Shown: piece after piece, positions 39,381 through 49,353 of the stretch
How positions within the stretch are numbered: position 1 is the stretch's first letter
Layout: the number at the start of each line of letters is the position of its first letter
Origin: Nitrospiraceae bacterium
GTDB lineage: Bacteria; Nitrospirota; Thermodesulfovibrionia; UBA6902
DNA: 63,765 nt
Reading direction: 5' to 3'
Assembly (NCBI GenBank): GCA_003599505.1
Contig: QZKO01000039.1
Span: 1 to 63,765 of the forward strand
The notes under the pieces: model-generated
Told to the model about the DNA's origin: nothing
The model's database searches: none
The model's input: only the letters and a program-made list of their open reading frames with translations
Program-made: the position numbers and the translations under genes

Positions 39381-42138
39381 GATAACAGCCTTTATTTTTT
39401 TATTTTTTGTCCTGGCTGCAGGGTGCAATAAAGACCTGAGCAAACAGCAATATTACGACAAAGGCGTAAAGTTCCTTGAAAGCGGAAACGCCAACGGGGC
39501 AATTATTGCTTTCAAGAAGGCGATTGAGAATGACCAGAATTACTTTGAAGCAAGGTACAAGCTCGGCCTGGCGTATCTGGCCCAGGGCAAATTTGAATCC
39601 GCTGAAAAAGAATTGCTTAAGGTAAGCAAATTAAATCCGTCATATAATGACACTCATATCGCTCTCGCAAAGGCATACATGGGTTTATCCGAACTGAATA
39701 ACGCCGTCACGGAGATCGACAGGTATCTAAGTAAAATCAGCAATAATGATGAGGCATACGAGGTTGCCGCTTCAATATATGTTGCCAAGAGGGATTATTT
39801 CAAGGCAGAAGAATACCTGGGAAAATCCCTGATGATTTCCCCGCAGCGGTTATCTTCAAAGATTATGCTTTCAGATATTTATTTACTGGAAGGAAAAACC
39901 GCGCAGTCGGAGACCCTTATAAAGGAAGTTCTTGATAAGGACACTAACAATAAAAAAGCCTTGTACGTTTTTTCGAGGATACAACAGAAGCAGGGGAAAA
40001 ATGACGATTTGATAAGTACATACCGGAAGATACTCGATATAGACCCGAAAGACATCAACGCGCAATTGGAATTAGGCCTGGTTTATATTCAGACCATGAA
40101 GCTGGAAAAGGCCAGGAAACTGGCCGGTGAAATGCAGAAGGCATCTAATAAAAGGCATGAAGGCTCATATCTAATGGGTCTGGTGTACTATTATGAAAGA
40201 AAAATAGACGAGGCATTGGTTTTGCTTCAGAAATCAGCGGAAAAAAAGGCTATTCCAGGGGCTTTTTACCATCTTGGACTCTGCCATCTTGAAAAAGGCG
40301 ATCTGGAGCAGGCAACCAGCGCTTTTCAGAAAGTAATTGACCTGAGGCCCGATACGGTACAGCCCCGCCTGCTGCTTACTTTAACTCACCTGCGTAACGG
40401 CAGATACGAAGAAGCCGAAAGAGAAGCAAAGACAGCGCTGGATATCGACGGGGAAAATGCCTTTGCGCATAATATGCTTGGCAGCGCATATCTGGCGCTC
40501 AATAAGGGGGAACTTGCCGTTGAGGAGTTCGACAGGGCTATTGAACTCGATCCGACACTCGTTGACGCCCATATAAAGAAGGGAAATTTCAGCCTGGTGG
40601 CAGGCGATGAGCAGAAGGCTGAGAAGGAGTTCTCCGTCGCGGTTAAAATAGCTCCTGATTTGCTCGATAGCAGAATTATTCTTGCCAAGTACTATATAAA
40701 AACAAAAAAATTTATTGAAGCTATAACCACGTTAGAGGAAGGCCTTAGGGGAAACGTCAATGACGCGGTCCTTTACAATATTATCGGAGCGGCGCATATC
40801 GGGCTTCTGGATACCGGGAAGTCCCTGCAGAGCTTTGAAAAGGCTAAATCCTCCAATCCCGGTTTTCTGCTTTCCTATTTTAATTCAGCCCTGGTCTATC
40901 TGAATAAAGGCGATCAGGAAAAGGCGATTAAGGAATATGAAAAGGTCCTTGACATAAGCGACAGCAACATTACAGCCCTCCTGATGCTGGCAAGGGTTCT
41001 GGAAGCAGAAAAGAGAGACAAAGAGGCGTTGTCTTATTACTTTAAGGCAAAAAAACTGGGAAAAGTTGAAGCGTATATGGCGCTTGCGGGATATTATCAG
41101 CGAAAGAATGACAGTAAGCAGGCACTAAGCGTCCTTAAAGAGGCATTGAATATTGAACCCGACAATCTCAGGGCCGGAGACATGATGGGGGCATTATATG
41201 CCGCCGACAGGAACTATAAAGAGTCCCTTTCCGTCTACAGAGATATTAAAGATATTTCTCCCGGATTCGCCGCTGAGAGGATAGCCGGAGTCTATGCGGC
41301 CATGGGCGACTACGATAAGGCTATAACGGAGATGAGGGGGTTATTGGCGAAAAATAAAAACAGGACCGATGTCCTCCAGACAATACTTAATCTTTACATG
41401 AAGAAGAAAGATTACGTTTCCGCGGAAAGGGCGGCAAAGGAGATTATCTCGATCAAGCCGGGAAATTATTACTCGTATCATTTTCTTGCCTCGGTGTACA
41501 GAGAAGCCGGCAGGATACAGGACGCGCTCGGTGTTTTAAAGAAAGCCAGGGAACTGAGTCCGACCGGTATTGAGACAAGCATGGAGATGGGGAAAACATA
41601 TTTTGCCGGCAGGGATTTCAATAAGGCCCTTGAGATTTTCCGGGAGGTCGAGAGATCTAAGCCGTTGTATGCTCCTGCATATTTTTACCAGGCCGCCGTT
41701 CTCGAAGAAACCGGCAACAGAAAGGACTCTGTTGAAAAATATAAGAAGACACTGGAGCTTTCTCCGGACTACGCCCCTGCGTTGAACAACCTTGCGTATC
41801 TGTTCGCCGAAGGCTACGGTCCGGCCGGCAAGGCGGTGGAGATGGCGCGCAGGGCCAAAGAATTAGCGCCGGCGGAAGGCAGCATAACAGATACACTGGG
41901 ATGGACGCTGTATAATGCCGGCAGTTACGACGAAGCCCTGAAGTATTTTATAGAAGCTACATATTACCTTCCCGGCGATCCCGCCGTTCGTTACCATTTA
42001 GGATTGGCGTACTTGAAGAAAGGACTGAGAGACAGGGCGGAAGAGCAGATAAAGAACTCAGTCCGTCTCGGGCGCCGTTCTCCTTTTGCCGAGATTGAAA
42101 TCGCGCAGAAGCTTCTGGACGACATAAAAAAACAATGA
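39373..42138 (+). CDS. prsT: TPR-repeat lipoprotein, PrsT-like (exosortase locus)
   Basis: This 921-residue protein has a type II signal peptide with lipobox LAAGC near residue 18, then about 22-24 TPR units from end to end (for example YFEARYKLGLAYLAQGKFES and AFAHNMLGSAYLALNKGELA). This is the long TPR lipoprotein of exosortase-A/PEP-CTERM exopolysaccharide systems. It is anchored in the outer membrane and probably acts as a scaffold for polymer assembly. It starts at TTG 39373 after GGAGGG, overlapping the receiver gene. Its stop overlaps the sugar-transferase start (ATGA), so all three are one operon. Confidence 0.85.
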   Translation: MRRITAFIFLFFVLAAGCNKDLSKQQYYDKGVKFLESGNANGAIIAFKKAIENDQNYFEARYKLGLAYLAQGKFESAEKELLKVSKLNPSYNDTHIALAKAYMGLSELNNAVTEIDRYLSKISNNDEAYEVAASIYVAKRDYFKAEEYLGKSLMISPQRLSSKIMLSDIYLLEGKTAQSETLIKEVLDKDTNNKKALYVFSRIQQKQGKNDDLISTYRKILDIDPKDINAQLELGLVYIQTMKLEKARKLAGEMQKASNKRHEGSYLMGLVYYYERKIDEALVLLQKSAEKKAIPGAFYHLGLCHLEKGDLEQATSAFQKVIDLRPDTVQPRLLLTLTHLRNGRYEEAEREAKTALDIDGENAFAHNMLGSAYLALNKGELAVEEFDRAIELDPTLVDAHIKKGNFSLVAGDEQKAEKEFSVAVKIAPDLLDSRIILAKYYIKTKKFIEAITTLEEGLRGNVNDAVLYNIIGAAHIGLLDTGKSLQSFEKAKSSNPGFLLSYFNSALVYLNKGDQEKAIKEYEKVLDISDSNITALLMLARVLEAEKRDKEALSYYFKAKKLGKVEAYMALAGYYQRKNDSKQALSVLKEALNIEPDNLRAGDMMGALYAADRNYKESLSVYRDIKDISPGFAAERIAGVYAAMGDYDKAITEMRGLLAKNKNRTDVLQTILNLYMKKKDYVSAERAAKEIISIKPGNYYSYHFLASVYREAGRIQDALGVLKKARELSPTGIETSMEMGKTYFAGRDFNKALEIFREVERSKPLYAPAYFYQAAVLEETGNRKDSVEKYKKTLELSPDYAPALNNLAYLFAEGYGPAGKAVEMARRAKELAPAEGSITDTLGWTLYNAGSYDEALKYFIEATYYLPGDPAVRYHLGLAYLKKGLRDRAEEQIKNSVRLGRRSPFAEIEIAQKLLDDIKKQ

Positions 42139-43526
42139 ACTTTTTAAAGAATTCTTTTGCATCGAAAAACATACTGTTAATCGCGGGAGACATGTTCCTG
42201 TCTTTTGCGGCCGTCTACGGCGGCGCTTTTTTACGGTTCTCGAATAATCATGACCTCCTGATGAGAGAATATGCGTCTTTGCCTCCGAAGGCCGCGGTAT
42301 TTTCAATCGCTGTCATATTAATGGTTTTCTTCACGGACCTCTATGACGCGGAACCGAATGATAAAAAAGGAATATTTTCAAGGATCGTAATCGGGAATTC
42401 ATTGGCATTTGTTGCGCTTGGGACCTTTTATTATTTTATCCCTTTTGTCAAGATCGGCAGGGGTATTTTATTCCTGTCAATCTGTCTGGCTATTATAGTT
42501 CAGACGTTATGGCATATAGGCTATGCCTTGTTTCTGAAGCTGCCTGCTATGTCAAGCAAGGTGCTGATTCTCGGCGCCGGTCCTGTAGCGCTGACCATGG
42601 GAAACTTATTTGCCGGAAATAGCAGAAATAACAATGGATTAAAACTTGCCGGTTACGTGAATTGCACCGGCGAGACCATCCGTGTCCCCAGGAACAATGT
42701 AATCGGGGAAAGCGCGAGTTTGCTTGAAATCGCATTAAATGAGAGGGTGCATAAAATTATTGTTTCCCTCAGTGAAAGGAGGGGTTCCTTCCCGGTAAGA
42801 GAGCTGCTCAACTGCAAGCTGCAGGGAATTGATATTATTGAAGGGCCGTCTTTTTATGAACAGATAACGGGGAAATTGCTTATTGAGAACATGAACCCAA
42901 GCCATTTTATTTTTTCCGATGGGTTCAGAATAACCGCGCTCAGACGTTATGTTAAACGCGCGGCGGACGTTATTTTCAGCTCTGCAGGACTTATACTGTC
43001 AATCCCGCTTTTCCTGATTTTATCCATTATAATAAAACTGGATTCGAAGGGGCCTGTATTGTTCAGACAAAAGCGCGTTGGAGAGGGTGAAAGGCCTTTC
43101 ATTATATATAAGTTCAGGACGATGGTAGAAGACGCTGAAAGAGACAGCGGACCGGTGTGGTCCAGTAAAGGCGACAGCCGGATTACAAGGGTTGGAAGAT
43201 TTTTGAGAAAAACACGCCTTGATGAAATTCCCCAATTGTTCAACGTTTTCTCCGGGGACATGAGTTTTATAGGTCCAAGACCCGAAAGGCCTTTTTTTGT
43301 CGAGTCCCTGAAGAAACAGATCCCTTATTATTCGGAGAGGCATTGCATAAAGCCTGGCGTTACCGGATGGGCTCAGGTAAAATATCAATACGGAGATTCC
43401 ATGGAAGACGCCATTGAGAAGCTGCGGTATGATCTCTATTACATAAAGTATCAATCTCTTTTGATTGATCTTCTTATTGTCCTGAGCACCGTTAAGGTTA
43501 TTTTCTTCGGGCGGGGGGGAAGGTAA
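42135..43526 (+). CDS. Undecaprenyl-phosphate sugar-1-phosphate transferase, exosortase-locus type
   Basis: This 463-residue protein has an N-terminal set of four to five membrane helices, a CoA-binding-like Rossmann domain (SSKVLILGAGPVALTMG) and a C-terminal bacterial sugar transferase domain (KRAADVIFSSAGLI, then YKFRTMVEDAE, KTRLDEIPQLFNVF, FIGPRPERP, KPGVTGWAQV). It starts repeat-unit synthesis by moving a phosphosugar from UDP-sugar to undecaprenyl phosphate. It resembles the EpsB-type initiating transferases of exosortase-A loci. It overlaps PrsT by four bases. Confidence 0.85.
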   Translation: MNFLKNSFASKNILLIAGDMFLSFAAVYGGAFLRFSNNHDLLMREYASLPPKAAVFSIAVILMVFFTDLYDAEPNDKKGIFSRIVIGNSLAFVALGTFYYFIPFVKIGRGILFLSICLAIIVQTLWHIGYALFLKLPAMSSKVLILGAGPVALTMGNLFAGNSRNNNGLKLAGYVNCTGETIRVPRNNVIGESASLLEIALNERVHKIIVSLSERRGSFPVRELLNCKLQGIDIIEGPSFYEQITGKLLIENMNPSHFIFSDGFRITALRRYVKRAADVIFSSAGLILSIPLFLILSIIIKLDSKGPVLFRQKRVGEGERPFIIYKFRTMVEDAERDSGPVWSSKGDSRITRVGRFLRKTRLDEIPQLFNVFSGDMSFIGPRPERPFFVESLKKQIPYYSERHCIKPGVTGWAQVKYQYGDSMEDAIEKLRYDLYYIKYQSLLIDLLIVLSTVKVIFFGRGGR

Positions 43527-43586
43527 TTTGAACGGAACTAAAGAATGTCCTTGCCCGCGCCGAAACTTAATTATACCGGAGGGAAT

Positions 43587-44387
43587 ATGAGGAAAATAAT
43601 ACTTACTGTAATATGTTGTATTTTCTTGTCGGCCGGCGCTTTTGCAAAGGATTATGTTATCGGCGATGGGGATTCTCTTCAGATATCCGCATGGGGGAGT
43701 CCGGAGCTGAGCGTTCTCACAAAGGTAAGGCCCGACGGAAAGATTTCAATCCCTGCAGTAGGTGAAATAAAGGCCTCGGGACTGACCCCTATGGAATTGA
43801 CGGGGGTGCTCGAAAAAGAGATGACGAAAGTCGTGAAGACGCCTATAATAACGGTTATCCTGACGGATATGACAAATTACCGGATATTCGTATTTGGAAA
43901 GGGCGCGCCTGCGGGAATGAAGACGCTCACGAGAGAAACGACCCTCCTTGAGTTTCTTTCCCAGTTGGGCTCCCTGGAGAAGGCCGACCTGGAAAACGCG
44001 TATCTCATCAGGGACAGGAAGAAGATAAAGAGCGGTTTTTATCAGTTGTTTGAAAAAGGCGATTTCAGTCAGGATGTGGTCCTCGAGCCCAATGACATGC
44101 TGTTTATCCCCGACATATTCGAAAACAGGATCAGCGTGGTCGGAGAAATCAGGAAACCGACGACGTTAGATTACAGGGAAGGTCTCACTGTCATGGACAT
44201 TCTTTTAACTGCCGGAGGCTTTACGGAATTTGCGAAGAAAAACGACGTGGAGATCCTGAGAAAGAAGGGAAACGGCGAGAGGACAAAAATAACTGTTAAG
44301 GCAAAGGACGTTCTGAAGGGGGAGCTGAACGAGAATATCGCGATCATGCCCGGCGACGTCGTGGTAGTGAAGGAGAGCCTTTTTTGA
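43587..44387 (+). CDS. Polysaccharide export protein (Wza/SLBB family)
   Basis: This 266-residue protein has a signal peptide (FLSAGAFAKD), a polysaccharide export domain (DSLQISAWGSPELSVLTKVR) and two SLBB domains (residues ~105-185 and 190-262, with DMLFIPD and PGDVVVV ends). No lipobox Cys follows the signal peptide, unlike classical Wza. ATG 43587 follows GGAGGG; a TTG at 43545 is a weaker start. It is expected to form the outer-membrane channel for the polymer with the beta-barrel and chain-length proteins downstream. Confidence 0.85.
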   Translation: MRKIILTVICCIFLSAGAFAKDYVIGDGDSLQISAWGSPELSVLTKVRPDGKISIPAVGEIKASGLTPMELTGVLEKEMTKVVKTPIITVILTDMTNYRIFVFGKGAPAGMKTLTRETTLLEFLSQLGSLEKADLENAYLIRDRKKIKSGFYQLFEKGDFSQDVVLEPNDMLFIPDIFENRISVVGEIRKPTTLDYREGLTVMDILLTAGGFTEFAKKNDVEILRKKGNGERTKITVKAKDVLKGELNENIAIMPGDVVVVKESLF

Positions 44388-44433
44388 AAAAGCAGGGGCG
44401 GCAAAGAGCGGGCGGAGAGTTTAAGGAGAAAAA

Positions 44434-45975
44434 ATGACGGAAGCGCCTCAAATGGATCTGAAAAAATACTGGCAGCTTATAGTCGGGCGGAGATATCTTT
44501 TTATCGCTGTATCGCTGCTCTGTCTGTCGGCGATAGTATGGGGAAGCTATTTTATTCCGAAGATGTATGAAGCGCAGTGCACGGTCCTGATTGAAAGAAA
44601 CGTTATCAACAACCTTGTCAAGGATATTGCCATAACCCCGTCACTGGATGAAAGAATTAGGGTAATGTCTTATACCATGACGAGCAGAAATCTTCTCATG
44701 AAGGTGCTGAGAGAGCTTGATCTCGACGTCGACAGGGGAAAGACCGGGGCCGTGGAAGAAATCATTCAGAACTTCCAGGAGAAGACCGTAATCAAGATGG
44801 TCAATAAGGGGGCCAAAGCAGGGACCGCGGACTGGTTTTCCGTCACTTACAGGGACAGGAGCCCTAAGGTCGCAAGAGATTATATCAATACGCTGGTAAG
44901 AAGGTATATTGAGGAGAATGTATCGGCGAAAAGAGATGAGTCCTTTGAGGCCAATAAATTTCTCAGCGAGCAGAGGGAATATTTTAAAAGTAAGCTGGAC
45001 GCTGTGGATGGAAAAATTATGGACTTCAGAAGGGAGAGTGACATTTATATATCCATAGACGAAAAAACTATCGTAGGCGAGATAAAAGGCGCCCAGGAAA
45101 ACCTTGAGGCCATCAGGACGCAGAAAATGGAGCTGGAAGCCCGGAGGAGCGCGACCGAGAAGCAGATTCACGAAGAGAAGCCGTACGCCGTGGCGTTTAC
45201 GGGAAAGAAAGGCGATTCCTTAATTTCACTCCAGAATAAACTGAACGAGCTGCTGCTGAAGTACACCGAGAATTATCCCGAAGTGATCAGACTCAAGGCG
45301 GAGATCGAGATGCTGAAGAGGCAGATGCTTGAAAGACCTCAGGATGCGGGACCAGACCAGGAAGCCGAAACCGAGATGATGACCTTAAACCCTTTCCGCC
45401 TGAAGCTGAAAGAAGAGATAGCGAAAATAGATGCCGAGGTAGCCGCCCTCTCCGCAAAGGAAAGGCGTCTGACTTCGTCAATAGAGGCGAAGAAGAAATA
45501 TCTCCGGGACATCCCGATCGATAAGAAGAACCTTTCCGATCTGGAGAGAGAGAGAGAAACCTATAAGAACATCGACAACGAGCTGGTCTTCAGACTCGGT
45601 CAGAGTGAAGTCTCCAAACAGATGGAGATCCAGGATAAAACCGAGACCTTCAGAATAATCGACCCTGCGATTTTACCTACGGAACCGGTAAGTCCCAACA
45701 GGGTATTGATTATACTCATGGGGATTGTCGCAGGGATTGCCGCCGGCCTTGGAGCGGTCTTTTTGCTTGATAATATCGACAATTCGGTAAAGACGGTCGA
45801 TGAGCTCAAAACGTTTTTTACCGCCCCGGTCCTTGCCGTTATCCCGCAAATTGTTACAGAAGAGGAAGCTGCCAGGAATGACAGGATGGACAGGAAAATA
45901 TATGCGTTTTCCATAGCATATCTTTCAATTATCGGCATTGTTTTGATTAAGGAAGCGATAGCGCGCTTCTTTTAA
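44434..45975 (+). CDS. Chain-length determinant (Wzz family), exosortase-locus type
   Basis: This 513-residue inner-membrane protein has helices near 20-40 (LFIAVSLLCLSAIVWGSYF) and 425-445 (RVLIILMGIVAGIAAGLGAV). Between them is a long coiled-coil periplasmic domain rich in Glu, Lys and Arg (for example EAIRTQKMELEARRSATEKQ). It sets polymer length and contacts the separate BY-kinase encoded next. An AAGGAGA sequence precedes the ATG. The C-terminal ~70 residues (VDELKTFFTAPVLAVIPQ) form a cytosolic-facing tail that resembles the kinase-activating segment. Confidence 0.85.
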   Translation: MTEAPQMDLKKYWQLIVGRRYLFIAVSLLCLSAIVWGSYFIPKMYEAQCTVLIERNVINNLVKDIAITPSLDERIRVMSYTMTSRNLLMKVLRELDLDVDRGKTGAVEEIIQNFQEKTVIKMVNKGAKAGTADWFSVTYRDRSPKVARDYINTLVRRYIEENVSAKRDESFEANKFLSEQREYFKSKLDAVDGKIMDFRRESDIYISIDEKTIVGEIKGAQENLEAIRTQKMELEARRSATEKQIHEEKPYAVAFTGKKGDSLISLQNKLNELLLKYTENYPEVIRLKAEIEMLKRQMLERPQDAGPDQEAETEMMTLNPFRLKLKEEIAKIDAEVAALSAKERRLTSSIEAKKKYLRDIPIDKKNLSDLERERETYKNIDNELVFRLGQSEVSKQMEIQDKTETFRIIDPAILPTEPVSPNRVLIILMGIVAGIAAGLGAVFLLDNIDNSVKTVDELKTFFTAPVLAVIPQIVTEEEAARNDRMDRKIYAFSIAYLSIIGIVLIKEAIARFF

Positions 45976-46008
45976 GGTTAAAATATTTTTGGATATAAGA
46001 GGGAATAA

Positions 46009-46815
46009 ATGAGCAAAATCGAAGAAGCCCTGAAAAAAGCGAACATCCTGAGAGAGTCTTACGGCAATACCGGAAACGTGAAAGCGCATATTCCATCCGA
46101 CGGGGAGATCATAAAGACGGACAACCAGTACCTCGTAACCCTTACACAGCCGGGGTCCCCGGTCGCCGAGGAATACAGAAGGCTTAAGTCGATGTTAATC
46201 AGGGAAACGAAAGCGAATTTTCTGAACACTGTCATGATTACAAGCGCTGTCGAGGCGGAAGGGAAAAGCCTTACCGCGGTGAATCTCGCGCTGACGCTGT
46301 CGCAGGAGATAGACCATACAATCCTCCTTGTTGACGCGGACTTAAGGAAGCCTACGCTTCACGAGTATCTCGGAATAAGCTGTAAATACGGGCTTTCCGA
46401 TTATTTGACCCGTGATATCGATCTGTCTGAAATCCTTGTGAAGACGGGCATCGGCAATCTGCTGATCATCCCTGCCGGTCATACCGTTGAAAATCCCGTT
46501 GAGCTGCTTTCTTCCGTAAGAATGAAGACGCTTATTCATGAATTGAAACACAGGTATATGGACCGGTATGTTATTATCGACACGCCGCCGATTCTGCCTT
46601 TTGCCGACGCGATTTCGTTGGGGTCGCTGGTAGACGGGGTATTGTTTATTGTTAAAGAGGGACGCATTCAGAAAAAATCTCTGGAGAACGCGGTTCATTT
46701 GATAAAGGACCTGAAAATCCTGGGAGTTGTATTTAATTATGCCCATGCGGAGAATCTTGAAGGGCATTATTCCAGGTACTATTATTACAATTACAAAAAG
46801 AAGGAGAAAAAATGA
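46009..46815 (+). CDS. Tyrosine-protein kinase (BY-kinase) of the exopolysaccharide locus
   Basis: This 268-residue MinD-like ATPase has a Walker A in SAVEAEGKSLTAVNLA, a Walker A' in LLVDADLRKPTLHEYLG and IIDTPPIL as Walker B. A Tyr-rich C-terminus (HYSRYYYYNY) is the autophosphorylation cluster. In exosortase-A loci this kinase is split from the Wzz-like membrane protein. It probably cycles phosphorylation to control polymerisation. It overlaps the beta-barrel gene by four bases. Confidence 0.85.
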   Translation: MSKIEEALKKANILRESYGNTGNVKAHIPSDGEIIKTDNQYLVTLTQPGSPVAEEYRRLKSMLIRETKANFLNTVMITSAVEAEGKSLTAVNLALTLSQEIDHTILLVDADLRKPTLHEYLGISCKYGLSDYLTRDIDLSEILVKTGIGNLLIIPAGHTVENPVELLSSVRMKTLIHELKHRYMDRYVIIDTPPILPFADAISLGSLVDGVLFIVKEGRIQKKSLENAVHLIKDLKILGVVFNYAHAENLEGHYSRYYYYNYKKKEKK

Positions 46816-48077
46816 AGAAGACCGTATTCTTCTGTCTGCTGACTTTTGTTCTGGTTTCGGCTTCAACGCCTTCATTTGCAAAGATCGAGGTGGTCCCGAC
46901 CCTGAGTTTAAGGGAAGAATATAACGATAATATATTTCTTACAAGAGAAAACAAGGAAGACGATTTCATAACTACGATTATCCCGGCGGTCTCATTGCGG
47001 TATTCCCCCAATAAATTGCTGGACCTGGACCTGGACTACAAATTGAACTTCAGATTCTACGGCAGCCACAACGAATTCAATGACGATAATCTCAGGGATT
47101 CTCAAAACGCTTACTTCCTGGCGCGTTCCAGGCCGCTGAATTATCTTTATATAGACGCCTCCGACACCTATAGGAGAGTGCCGGTAGACGTTAGAAGACG
47201 CTTTGCAGAGGGCAATGAGATAGTCAACGTTACCGAGAGTAATGTTTTTTTCATTTCTCCGTACATACAATACCCCGTTACGCCGAGCATTTTATCAACA
47301 ATAGGATATGAATATGACAATAAGTGGTTCAACAGCGCAGAATTAAGGGATTCTGAAAGCCATGCGGCTTTTTTAACAATGGGCAAGACGTTCCAGTCAA
47401 AATTAAACGTGGACCTTAAGTACAGGTACTATAAATATCTTGCGGAACCGGCTGAAGAGCTTGATGCCGGCGTGATTAAAGACTATGACAGTCACCGTGG
47501 GTCGGTCCTGCTTGCTTATCAGGCCTCGCGGGATGTTAAGGTTGAGGGGGAAGTCGGAGAATCGAGAATTGATTTTGAGTCCGCCGAGGATTCAAAGGGC
47601 GCCTTCTGGAAAGTAGGCGTCGATTACGGTTCGGGAAGCGCGGACGGCACCTTGTTGGGATTAAGTTACGGCTCTTCATTCCGGGATTCCCCTCTTTCGG
47701 GGGTGTACAGGAGCAGAAGGGCGGAGGTGAGCTTCAGGACGGGCAGGGTCCTTGCGCTGATGATAAATCCGTATTATTCGAAGGATAAGTTCATAAGGAC
47801 CGACAGGACCGACAGGATAACCGGCGTGAAGCTCAGCATATCGCGGCCGTTGACCGAGAAACTGTCGGTCTCGCTCAACGGAGATTATGAGAGACAGAAA
47901 TTTTTACCCGGGCAGGAGAGTGTCGACAAATACGGCGCCGGAGGAGATCTCAATTATAAATTGAACAAATTTGTAACCACGGGGTTAGGCTACAGATACA
48001 ACAACAGGGATTCGGATGACGTTGAAGGGGACTTTGACAACAACATTGTCTGGCTTCTGGCGAAGGCGGTTTTTTAG
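46812..48077 (+). CDS. Outer-membrane beta-barrel protein of exosortase exopolysaccharide loci
   Basis: This 421-residue protein has a signal peptide ending in PSFA and then alternating strands such as SLRYSPNKLLDLDLDYKLNF and FVTTGLGYRYNNRD. It ends in a Phe (WLLAKAVF), as expected for BAM-dependent barrels. Proteins of this type lie between the BY-kinase and the ATPase in exosortase-A loci and may be the secretion pore. The four-base overlap with the kinase gene supports coupling. Confidence 0.8.
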   Translation: MKKTVFFCLLTFVLVSASTPSFAKIEVVPTLSLREEYNDNIFLTRENKEDDFITTIIPAVSLRYSPNKLLDLDLDYKLNFRFYGSHNEFNDDNLRDSQNAYFLARSRPLNYLYIDASDTYRRVPVDVRRRFAEGNEIVNVTESNVFFISPYIQYPVTPSILSTIGYEYDNKWFNSAELRDSESHAAFLTMGKTFQSKLNVDLKYRYYKYLAEPAEELDAGVIKDYDSHRGSVLLAYQASRDVKVEGEVGESRIDFESAEDSKGAFWKVGVDYGSGSADGTLLGLSYGSSFRDSPLSGVYRSRRAEVSFRTGRVLALMINPYYSKDKFIRTDRTDRITGVKLSISRPLTEKLSVSLNGDYERQKFLPGQESVDKYGAGGDLNYKLNKFVTTGLGYRYNNRDSDDVEGDFDNNIVWLLAKAVF

Positions 48078-48086
48078 GTCTCTAAA

Positions 48087-49214
48087 ATGTATGAAAACCA
48101 TTTTTCCTTAAAGCATAAACCGTTTGATCTGGTCCCCAACCCCGATTTCCTTTTTCTAAGCAGCACGCACCAGAAAGCGATTACCTATCTTGATTACGGA
48201 ATAAAAGAGAAGATAGGATTTATTTTCCTCACCGGCGAAATCGGCTGCGGAAAGACAACGATTATCCGGAACCTTATCAAGCATCTTGACGGTTCTGTCA
48301 GAATTTCGAGGATCAATAACACAAAGGTTTCCTCCGAGCAGCTGATTTCCATGGTCAACGAAGATTTCGGTCTTGATACCGAAGGAAAAAACAAGATCAG
48401 GCTGCTGAGCGAGCTTAATGAATTCCTCATCGATCAATACGCAAAAAAAAATCAGCCGATATTATTGATCGACGAGGCGCAGAACCTTACCCCTGATCTT
48501 CTGGAGGAGGTAAGGTTATTGTCGAACCTTGAAACCGACAGGGCAAAACTGCTCCAGATAATACTTGTGGGACAGCCGGAGCTGAAAAGGACGCTCATGC
48601 TGCCGGAGCTTATGCAGTTACGCCAGCGCATTAACATCAGTTATCATATAGCTCCGCTTACGCTTGATGAGACTTCCGCTTACATCAGGCACCGTTTGAC
48701 CGTTGCCGGTAATCCGGACGTCATGAAATTGCAGAATGATATGCTGGAGCCTATCTACCGGTTCAGCCGGGGCATACCGAGGCTGATTAATATTATCTGT
48801 GATTTCGCGCTCCTCAGCGCGTATACGGAAGGCAGGAAAGAGGTCACCGTTGAGACGGTCAGAGAAGTCGCGGCAGACCTTGAAGCAGGCGAGCACTGGA
48901 ATGATTCCCCGGCGGTTAATACGTCAGGAGGCGGCAAAACGCAGGAGGACGCCGGGTTAGGGGAAGTCGTCTTAAGACTGATGAGGCTTGAGGAAACAGT
49001 CAGAAATAACGTCTCCGAGCTTATATCGTTGTCGAACAAGATTATCCAATTGGAGAATTATGCCTCGGGTCCGATAAAAATTCCGGGAAAAAGCGGGTCT
49101 GTAAACGGCGACCTGCCGGCTGAAAACAGAAATCAACTGCATCTCCTTGAAGGCCGGATTGAGTCGGCTGCGGAAATAATCGGTCATATAAACGAAAAAC
49201 TGAAGGGTCTGTAA
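48087..49214 (+). CDS. ExeA-like ATPase of exosortase loci
   Basis: This 375-residue AAA+ protein starts with YENHFSLKHKPFDLVPNPDFLF, then has Walker A GEIGCGKTT, a Walker B LLIDEAQNL and a sensor region, RIPRL-like (GIPRLINIICD). The C-terminal ~80 residues form a helical segment. It matches the conserved XrtA-system ATPase (general secretion protein A family). It begins 9 nt after the barrel gene and ends the conserved core operon. It probably energises assembly or export of the polymer; this is not established. Confidence 0.85.
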   Translation: MYENHFSLKHKPFDLVPNPDFLFLSSTHQKAITYLDYGIKEKIGFIFLTGEIGCGKTTIIRNLIKHLDGSVRISRINNTKVSSEQLISMVNEDFGLDTEGKNKIRLLSELNEFLIDQYAKKNQPILLIDEAQNLTPDLLEEVRLLSNLETDRAKLLQIILVGQPELKRTLMLPELMQLRQRINISYHIAPLTLDETSAYIRHRLTVAGNPDVMKLQNDMLEPIYRFSRGIPRLINIICDFALLSAYTEGRKEVTVETVREVAADLEAGEHWNDSPAVNTSGGGKTQEDAGLGEVVLRLMRLEETVRNNVSELISLSNKIIQLENYASGPIKIPGKSGSVNGDLPAENRNQLHLLEGRIESAAEIIGHINEKLKGL

Positions 49215-49353
49215 TATCAAAGACTCGCGGCAGCTTCGGGCCGGCATCATGGCAAGAGTGTCGTTGCCGGGATTTTAACCTCCGGAATTTATTAAAGACA
49301 AACGGTCTGCTAACGCTTTCTGAAACGTAAAATGTGACCGAGAAGGCGGAGCC